NCBI GenBank assembly: GCA_964610025.1
Contig: CAZSTX010000021.1
Location: 1 to 30,942, forward strand
Length of the DNA stretch: 30,942 bases
Origin: UBA5266 sp964610025
GTDB taxonomy: Bacteria; Bacteroidota; Bacteroidia; Bacteroidales; WCHB1-69
Direction: 5' to 3'
A model generated the notes under the pieces. That model had not been told where the DNA came from. It ran no database searches and saw only the letters and a program-made list of their open reading frames with translations. This document shows, piece by piece, positions 1 through 8,100 of the stretch. Every line of letters begins with the position of its first letter. Positions within the stretch are counted from its first letter, which is position 1. The translations under genes were made by a program, and so were the position numbers.

Positions 1-161
1 TCTCTAACAAAAAATAATATCAAAAGTTGTACTATTCTCCAACAATTTTTCATATAAAAGCTAGTAGTATAAATTTAAAATATGTATTTTTGCAAAAATA
101 AAATTAGAAAAATTTAAATGATTTTTTTTGCTAAAATATATTAATAAAATTCTCTACAACA
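1..161. other. Intergenic region upstream of rbfA
   Basis: AT-rich non-coding sequence at the left edge. I see no gene end, RNA gene or terminator in it. Its only recognisable element is the promoter -7 box at 85-92, listed separately. Confidence 0.6.
85..92 (+). promoter_or_regulatory. Bacteroidota-type -7 element for rbfA
   Basis: TATTTTTG fits the Bacteroidota -7 consensus TAnnTTTG and is followed by C. It lies about 70 bases before the rbfA start. I see no TTG (-33) at 17-23 bases upstream, so only the -7 half is supported. The surrounding 13-mer ATGTATTTTTGCA (82-94) recurs exactly upstream of mraZ at 16024-16036. Confidence 0.5.
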
Positions 162-500
162 ATGGAAACTACACGTCAACAAAAAGTTGCTCGATTACTG
201 CAAAAAGAAATAGCTGAAATATTTCAATCGGAAACACATTTTCTACATAATCAAAGTTTAGTTACCGTAACCCGTGTTAGCATAACAAAAGACCTTTCAA
301 TAGCACGTGTTTATCTAAGTGTTTTTTCGACCAAAAACAAAGAAACAGTTATAAATTTTATAGAAGATAAAAAGAAAGAAATAAGGTATAAATTAGGTGT
401 TCGTATCAAAAATCAATTACGAATAGTTCCTGAATTAATATTCGTGCTTGACGACACCTTAGACTATATCGAAAATATTGATAATTTATTAAAAAAGTGA
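162..500 (+). CDS. rbfA: 30S ribosome-binding factor RbfA
   Basis: A 112-residue protein of normal RbfA length. RbfA is a cytoplasmic KH-type assembly factor that binds the 30S subunit and helps 16S rRNA 5'-end maturation, notably in the cold. The family pattern is visible: an N-terminal helix beginning METTRQQKVARLLQKEIAEIF, a central strand with SITKDLSIARVYLSVF, and a closing FVLDDTLDYIENIDNLL helix matching the usual DxSLexaxrId-like ending. The ATG at 162 gives a full-length N terminus. The stop overlaps the next gene's GTG start by 4 bases (497-500), so the two are probably co-transcribed from the -7 element at 85-92. This pairing with an FtsX-type permease is common in Bacteroidales. 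Confidence 0.93.
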   Translation: METTRQQKVARLLQKEIAEIFQSETHFLHNQSLVTVTRVSITKDLSIARVYLSVFSTKNKETVINFIEDKKKEIRYKLGVRIKNQLRIVPELIFVLDDTLDYIENIDNLLKK

Positions 501-1732
501 GAACTTCTTTTTTTATAGCTTATAGGTATCTTTTTGCTAAAAAATCGCATACTATTATCAATGTAATATCTATTATTTCATTGGTCAGCGTTGCTGTTTG
601 TAGTGCTGCTTTATTTATTATCTTATCTATTTTCAATGGATTGCAAAATTATGTATCGCATAATTTCAATTCTTTTAACGCCGATTTAGCAATTACATCT
701 AAAAAAGGAAAAACTTTTACTATTGAAACAAAGCAATTAGAAAAAATCAAACAAATTGAAGGAATACACTATGTATCAGAAGTAGTATCTGACATTGGAG
801 TTGTAACCTACGAAGATCGACAATATATAGCACAAATTAAAGGAGTAGCGCCAGATTATTACCGCTTAAAACGTTTAGACACATTGATTTTTAACGGAAA
901 ATATTTACTAACATTAGGAGACAACTCTTTTGCTCTATTAGGAGTTGGCGTTGCTAATCGTTTAAAATGTACTGTTTCTCCTATAATTAACAATTCATTA
1001 ACAATTTATTACCCTAATAGAAACAAAAAATTTAATGCAAGCAATCCTTCTCAAAATCTAACTATTCAACGTATTACACCATTTGGAGAATTTATGTCAG
1101 GGACAGACTATGATGCTTCTTTTATTTTTGTTCCTATTGCTTTTGCTCGCCGTTTAATGAACTATAACAATGAAACTACTTCTATTGAAATCGGGATAAA
1201 AAACAACGCAAACACCGAAAAAATTAGCAAAACTATCGAAAATATAATAGGCAATAGCTTTTTCATAAAAAATGCCTATCAGCAAGAAGAAGATTTATAT
1301 AAAATTATGCAAGCTGAAAAATTAGCTATTTATTTGATTCTTACATTTATTTTTTTAGTAGCTTCCTTTAATATTATTGGCATGATTGCCATATTAGTAT
1401 TGGATAAAAAAAGAGATATAAGTATATTATACAGTATGGGAGCTAATAATAAAATGATTCAGCATATTTTTATGTTAGAAGGAATGTTGATTGCATTTTT
1501 GGGAGCATTCTTAGGCTTGATAATAGGAGGTATATTTTGTTGGCTGCAAACAACATTTCATCTCATTTCCTTTGGCGATGGTTCATATATGTTAAATTAT
1601 TATCCTGTTAAAATTTACAGTAGAGACATCTTATTAATAATGCTAACTGTAATCGCAATTAGTTTTCCCGCAACCTATATTCCTGTTCTTAAAATATCTG
1701 ATAAATTATTAAAGCGTTCTTTATTAAATTAA
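497..1732 (+). CDS. FtsX/MacB-type ABC transporter permease, LolC/LolE-like
   Basis: A 411-residue inner-membrane permease with the LolC/E layout: one transmembrane helix at about residues 19-47, a large periplasmic MacB-type domain (about 48-270), then three helices at about 275-300, 325-350 and 375-400. The FtsX-domain motif is present between helices 2 and 3 (DKKRDISILYSMGANNKMIQ). The family moves lipoproteins or other substrates out of the inner membrane using a separate ATPase; no ATPase gene is in the window. The start is GTG at 497 inside the rbfA stop (GTGA overlap), giving the expected short cytoplasmic N terminus. Lipoprotein release is the likely role; other MacB-like export functions are possible. 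The gene ends 17 bases before the assembly gap. Confidence 0.85.
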   Translation: MRTSFFIAYRYLFAKKSHTIINVISIISLVSVAVCSAALFIILSIFNGLQNYVSHNFNSFNADLAITSKKGKTFTIETKQLEKIKQIEGIHYVSEVVSDIGVVTYEDRQYIAQIKGVAPDYYRLKRLDTLIFNGKYLLTLGDNSFALLGVGVANRLKCTVSPIINNSLTIYYPNRNKKFNASNPSQNLTIQRITPFGEFMSGTDYDASFIFVPIAFARRLMNYNNETTSIEIGIKNNANTEKISKTIENIIGNSFFIKNAYQQEEDLYKIMQAEKLAIYLILTFIFLVASFNIIGMIAILVLDKKRDISILYSMGANNKMIQHIFMLEGMLIAFLGAFLGLIIGGIFCWLQTTFHLISFGDGSYMLNYYPVKIYSRDILLIMLTVIAISFPATYIPVLKISDKLLKRSLLN

Positions 1733-1749
1733 AAATTAAAAAAAAAAAT

Positions 1750-1849
1750 NNNNNNNNNNNNNNNNNNNNNNNNNNNNNNNNNNNNNNNNNNNNNNNNNNN
1801 NNNNNNNNNNNNNNNNNNNNNNNNNNNNNNNNNNNNNNNNNNNNNNNNN
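1750..1849. other. Assembly gap of 100 N
   Basis: Exactly 100 undetermined bases, the usual placeholder for a scaffold gap of unknown size. Adjacency of the permease gene and the giant surface-protein gene is therefore an assembly inference, and missing genes in between cannot be excluded. Confidence 0.98.
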
Positions 1850-1852
1850 TTA

Positions 1853-1860
1853 TATATTTG
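1853..1860 (+). promoter_or_regulatory. -7 element upstream of the giant T9SS protein
   Basis: TATATTTG followed by C is an excellent match to TAnnTTTG. It begins 4 bases after the gap, so any -33 element is hidden in the N run. It would give a leader of about 300 bases for the gene at 2165. Confidence 0.45.
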
Positions 1861-2164
1861 CAAATACGTTTAATATACTATGTTTCATCATATGAAAAGA
1901 CATCAAAGAATATTATTTTTATTGCTATTTTCTATAAAAAACACACTTTTAATTTCACTTAAAGTGTTAAAGTATAGTGTTTTACTCTCTATCGATTCGC
2001 TAATTGTCAACATACTAAATTTTGTTTTCTATTGCACTCCTTTAAGAAGAGACAGTATGTCTTTTTATTTGCAGGAAGAAAATATTTTTAACTATAAATT
2101 AACTTAAAAAATAAATATATAAAAAATAAAAAAAACTTTATTATTAATTAAAAATCATAAAAAA
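1861..2164 (+). other. Long leader of the giant gene, with hairpin potential
   Basis: About 300 bases without a recognised gene. Arms AAAACAC (1938-1944) and GTGTTTT (1977-1983) are complementary, and the enclosed segment can fold in competing ways: ACACTTT (1943-1949) with AAAGTGT (1961-1967), or CACT with AGTG around a TAA loop. An open frame of 75 codons at 1880-2107 reads as a hydrophobic, low-complexity peptide (begins MFHHMKRHQRIL). It resembles nothing I know and I do not call it a gene, although it starts just downstream of the -7 element. The last 60 bases are almost pure A/T. Confidence 0.35.
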
Positions 2165-5100
2165 ATGAAAAAAATAATTATCTTTTTCAACTTAACACTC
2201 ATTCTAACAAACGCTTACACACAATACACTACCATTGTAAATGAAACTTTTAGTAGTACACTAAATGGATGGACTATTAAAAATTCATCATCTGCAACAT
2301 GGAATAGAGATACGAATTACTATGTGAGTAGCCCTTCTTCGTACAAAGGAGAGGTTCCAAGTAGTTCAAATGTAGGCGATTCTATTGTTTTAACTAGTCC
2401 TGTATTTGATTTATCGCAATATCCTTATGTTTTCTTGCGATTTAATCATATTTGCAAAGTATCGCAAACCGATATTTGTCAAATTTCCATAAAAGAGTAT
2501 TATTCAGGATCGCAATGGCATGTTATTCCTTCTAATTGTTATCTTGGTACGTCAAAGAACTACTCCAAGGACAAAAAATTTAATGATGTCAGTTATACTG
2601 ATTGGCGTTCAGATTCTTTGTGGTTACAACCTAGTAATACTTGGTGGAAAACAGAAAGTTTCGATATTTCAAGCGAAGCTTCTTTTGCACCTATTCAAAT
2701 TAAATTTACAATAATCAAAGGCACATCAACAGGTTCTGAATTTGCAGCAGGATGGTTTATTGACAATTTTGAACTATTAGCATCTATGAATGAAATACGA
2801 ACACCTTTAGTTGAATTTTTGCCTCCTTTAGTTATTGATACACTTCACCATACTGGTCCTTTTACAATCAATGCAAAAGTAGCAACTCGCACAAATATGC
2901 CCATCAATCACCCAAAACTAGAAGTAATATATACTTATGGACAAACAATAAGCCACGATACATTATTAATGACTAATATTGCAGGCGACTCTATATGGCA
3001 AGCAATAATACCACAAAAACTTTTTAATACACATATTAAATACTCTATAAATGCTTCTGATACTGGTGGAAATAAAAGTTTTGCTACTAACGAATTTTAT
3101 TTAAAACGTATAGGCATTGGAGACAGCAACTCTGTTGCTATAAAATCAATAGATTATCCTAAAGATTTAGTTGTAGGAGGACAAGCTACACCAGTAGTAG
3201 TGTCATTTAGCAATAAAGGATTAAAAGCTTTGGATTCTTGTATATTGAATTGGAGCCTTAATGGAGTTTTACAAACAGCTCATAAATGGAAAGGACATTT
3301 ATCCGATGATCATAGTACACAAGATACAATTGGATATTATTTTCCAAGACAGAATATTTACGACACTATTTTTGTATGGGTAGGAATGCCTAATGGAATT
3401 GTAGATACTATTACTAATGACGATACTGCCCACGTTTATACTTATGGATGTATTACTATTTTAAGCGGAGAATATATTGTTGGTCCTGACCCTAATGCTG
3501 ATTTTATGAGTATAAACACTGTTATCAATGCTTTAAGTGGCTGTGGGTCATCAGGTAATGTGATTTTAAAATTACAGAGTGACACTTTAGTGGAAAATGT
3601 TAATCTCTTAAATCTAAAAAATCTGTTAGGAGCAAATGATACCTTAATCATTACTTCCCTAAGCGGTAATGCTCAGGATGCTGTTATAAAACCTCTTAAT
3701 GGCAGTGCGTTCACTATCGGAAAATCAGATAATATCATTATTAAAAATATAACCATCGATGTGTCTGCTGCAACAAGCCCAATGTCGCATGGCGTTCATT
3801 TTGTTGATACTTGCTCGAATATTTGGATAGATAGTTGTATTATCATAGCAAAAAATGTAAGTGATACAGGATACGATTGTATACACCAATTGAACACTGC
3901 AACCAGTGCAGGTTCAGGTTTATTAACCAATTTATATATCACCAATAATATTTTAACAAATGGATATCATGGTATTTATTTGTTTGGTCGTGCCTACAAT
4001 AAAAAGAATTCAAATGTGAATATTTGTAATAATACCATTACAGTTTTTGGTATGGGTATGAGGTTATGGGGTACCGATTTTAATAAGATCAACAACAATT
4101 ATATTACACGAAACAGTACTACCGCCCGATGGTGTCATGGTATTTATTTCCAGTATTCGTTTGGCAAGGAGTTGTGTAATAATAGAATATATATGTCCGG
4201 TGTTGGAGGGGCTCCTTCAACAAGTTGGAATTGTGGCGGAATTGTGGGTTGGTCGGGTAATGGCCCAGCAGGCGTATCGGCAACCAATCGTTTATTAGTA
4301 GCTAACAATGAAATAATAATTACTGCCGCCAATATCTATGCACGTGGTATTTATTGTTCTAGCGGACCTAATCATACCGATTTCATGCATAATTCGGTAT
4401 TAATGTTAGGGAATTATGGTTCTTCTTCCGATGCTCCCATGTGTTTTGATATTGTTAATGGTGTAGGAGCAGCATACAAAGCAAATATATTCAATAATAA
4501 CTTTATTAATTTATCCGGAACTTCAACAGGCACTAAAAATTATGCCATACGATTGCCTGCTTCTAATATAACTTTTATAAGAGATTATAATAATTATTAT
4601 TCAATCGGTCAATATCCTGTTGCTACTCGATCTGCAGGTTATCCAAATATACAAGCATGGATATCTGCTTTTTATTTAGATTCCAATTCGATGAATGTAT
4701 TGCCGGATTCTATTACTGCCACATCTACTGATTTGCGTGTAGAAGAATCTCAAATACTTTGTCCTGCATTAACACAAGTCCCTTTTGATATTAACCTTAA
4801 CCAACGTATTGTTACGACCAATATGGGATGTCATCATACTAACATTCCAGATGCTTATGATGCAGGTATTGCAGAACTTAGCTTCTCACGTAATTTTGCC
4901 GACAGTGTTTATCCTACTGTTCTGGTATCAGTCATTAATATGGGATCACAAATACTTGATTCGGTTGAAATACATTGGAGTGTAAACGGTATAGCCCAAC
5001 CTACTTACATGTGGCACGGTTCACTAGGTAGAGGACAAAAATCGGCTAACTTTAATATCGGTAATTTTATGGTTCGTAGAGGTATTAATGAAATTGTTGT

Positions 5101-8100
5101 TTATACCTCTTCTCCAAACGGTCAACTTATTGATGGAAATCACAATAACGACACAGCTTCTTATAAAGAATTTGCTTGTAGTATGCCCCTTGTAGGAACT
5201 TATACTGTTGGAAGTTCGCAAGCTGATTTTATAGATGAAAAAGAAATGATGCAAGCCGTAAACAATTGCGGAGTAGGAGGTACTGTTGTTTTTGAATTTT
5301 TGAGTGGAACTTATGGTGATTTAAGTTTTTCAAATTATCCACTTCCATCGGTCAGTACTGATTCCATTACAATTACTTCCGCTGCCGGACATCCCGATAG
5401 TGTTATCTTTAAGTCGTCGGATATGGCTGCTTTATCCATAGGTAATATAGCTCATTTTATTTTCAGTAATGTAACCTTCGATGCTACTGCTAATGGATAT
5501 CACGCTGTTAAGTTTACGAATCCTATGAACAATATTAAATTTTATGGATGTAATATATATGGCAATCCTACAGCTATCACCACCGATTATACGGGGATTT
5601 ATTATGCCGGCTTATCAGGCAATATCAACGATATTACTTTTATAAAAAACAAAATCACCGGAGGATATTATAATTTATACTTTAATAATCCGGGAGCTAA
5701 TAGGATTATTCTTGACAGCAACGAGCTTACAAATGCTGCAGGAGCAGGTGTTTATTGTAGTGGAAGTACCTATTTTTCTAGCATTTCAAATAATCTAATT
5801 GAATCTCGTTTAAATACGACTGCCAATTATTACGGTGTACATTTATATTCCAGAGGAAACATTGATACAATGGTTTGCAATAAAATACACGTAACAACAA
5901 CAGCAACGGCTTATGGTTTAAATATGTATATGCAACTTAATTATTCATTGGGAGTTCCCGCTTTTGTTGTTAACAATGAAATCATTCTAAACGGAGCTAC
6001 ATGCTACGGAATTAATGGTAATACTACCGGTTCATCAGGTGCCGTGTATGCTCAAGTTGATTATTTGAATAACTCAATTTACGTAAAAGGAAATAATGTT
6101 TATGGTATTTATCTGAATGCATATAGTGGAACAAATGATGGGAAAATATATAAAGCAACTTTTAAATACAACAATATTTTTGCATCATCACAATCAGGAG
6201 GTGCTGCTTATGCTTATTATGTTGTTGGTACTACTGCAACACCATACTATAATTTTGATTATAATAACTATTATTCTACCGGAACAAATTTAGTATATAT
6301 TAATAATACTAACTGTGTGTCAATTGCTGATATTATAGCTACCGGCACCGGAAAGGATTCAAATTCCATCAATATCAATCCAATGTATCCGGCAAATCCA
6401 GTTAATTTATCTCCATCGGCAGTGATGAGAAGTCCGCTTGTATCCTATATTCCTTACGATATTGTGCATGAACTGCGAACCTCATCAAACAATTCCATGG
6501 GTTGTTATGCCAAGTTTTTTAGCTTTGATGTAGGTTTAGATACATTCTTTATGCCTGCTCCTATTTCTATTATCGGCAACCAAACGAATGTAGTAGTCAA
6601 ACTATTAAATTATGGTATTGATACTTTACAAAACGCTACTGTTCAATGGACATTGAATGGCGTTTTACAAACTCCCTTTAATGTTACAAACTTAGCTTTG
6701 GGTCAATATGAAGACACTGTTTTAACTGTCGGTAGTTTTATCCCTTCACAAAGCGGAAATATCAATTTGAAAGCATGGGCGGAATGTGTGGGTGATGGTA
6801 ATGCATTTAATGATACCATTAATATGTCTACTTACGCTTGCGATTCAATGTATACAGGAAGCTATACCATAGGGGGCAACAATCGTGATTTCAAAACTAT
6901 TAATGATGCTATAATGGCGTTGTCGAATTGCGGAGTAGCTGGTCCGGTTATTCTCTTAATTGATTCGGGTACTTATGCACCGGTAAATATTTCTAAAACC
7001 TTTTCGGGCGCTAATGATACCAATATTGTTAGCTTTACATCAGCAAGTGGTAATGCCAATGATGTTGCTATTGAATCGTTTTCAACAACAATGACACTTG
7101 AAAACGCTGGATATTTAAATTTTAATCATTTAACAATTAATGCTAAAAATGGAAGTATTCCAACAGCTATTGCAATAATATCTTCAGCAAATAATATTGA
7201 GATTAGCAATTGTATTATTAAAGCTAATATCATTAGACTTGACACAAATAAATATCATCGAGGAGTTATTATTTCAGAAAATATAACTAAAAACATTAAT
7301 AATCTCAAAATTTCACATAATATAATTGATGGCGGACTTGCTAATATTTACTTACAAACCGGTAACAATCTAACATATGGAAAGGATATTATTATTAATG
7401 AAAATATAATGACAAATGCTTATTCTACAGGTATGAATATTGTTTACACAGATATAGCCAGCATTGCTTATAATCAAATAAGTTCGCAAGCTAATAGTAC
7501 TGCTAACTTTACAGGCATATCATTAAATCAATGTAATGTATACCTGAATGCAAATAAGATACGCGCTCTTTCATCAACTCTACAAAGATTTACTGGCATT
7601 GAATTATCTTATATAAATCAAAATGCATCAAAAAATGGATTATTGTCTAATAATGAAATTATTGCTTCGGCAACAACTGAAAATAATTACGGAATTTATC
7701 TTAATCAACATAGCTATATTAATATTATTCATAATTCTATATTTTTAAATAGTGCTAATGCTAAATGTTTATATGTTACTACTGCAACTAATAATATGCT
7801 ATTAAAAAATAATAATTTTATTTCAGAAGCAACTGCTTATCCGATATATTTTAGTTTGCTTGCTTATTCTCAAAGTTCGACAATGGATTATAACAATTAT
7901 TATAGTGGAGGCAATTATATTGGTTATGCTGGGTCGAGAGTGGCAGACATATCAACATGGAAATCCTTAACTATGAACGATGCTCATTCTGTAAGCATAC
8001 TTCCTTCTTTTGTAAATATTAATACAGATTTAAGTTTAAACAATTCTAACAACAATGGTTTAGCATGCCTTATAGATTCTAATGTTCTTACCGATATAAA

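Noticed and set aside
1880..2107. 75-codon open frame before the giant gene
   Set aside because: Low-complexity hydrophobic product, no recognisable family and no coding pattern; treated as part of the leader.
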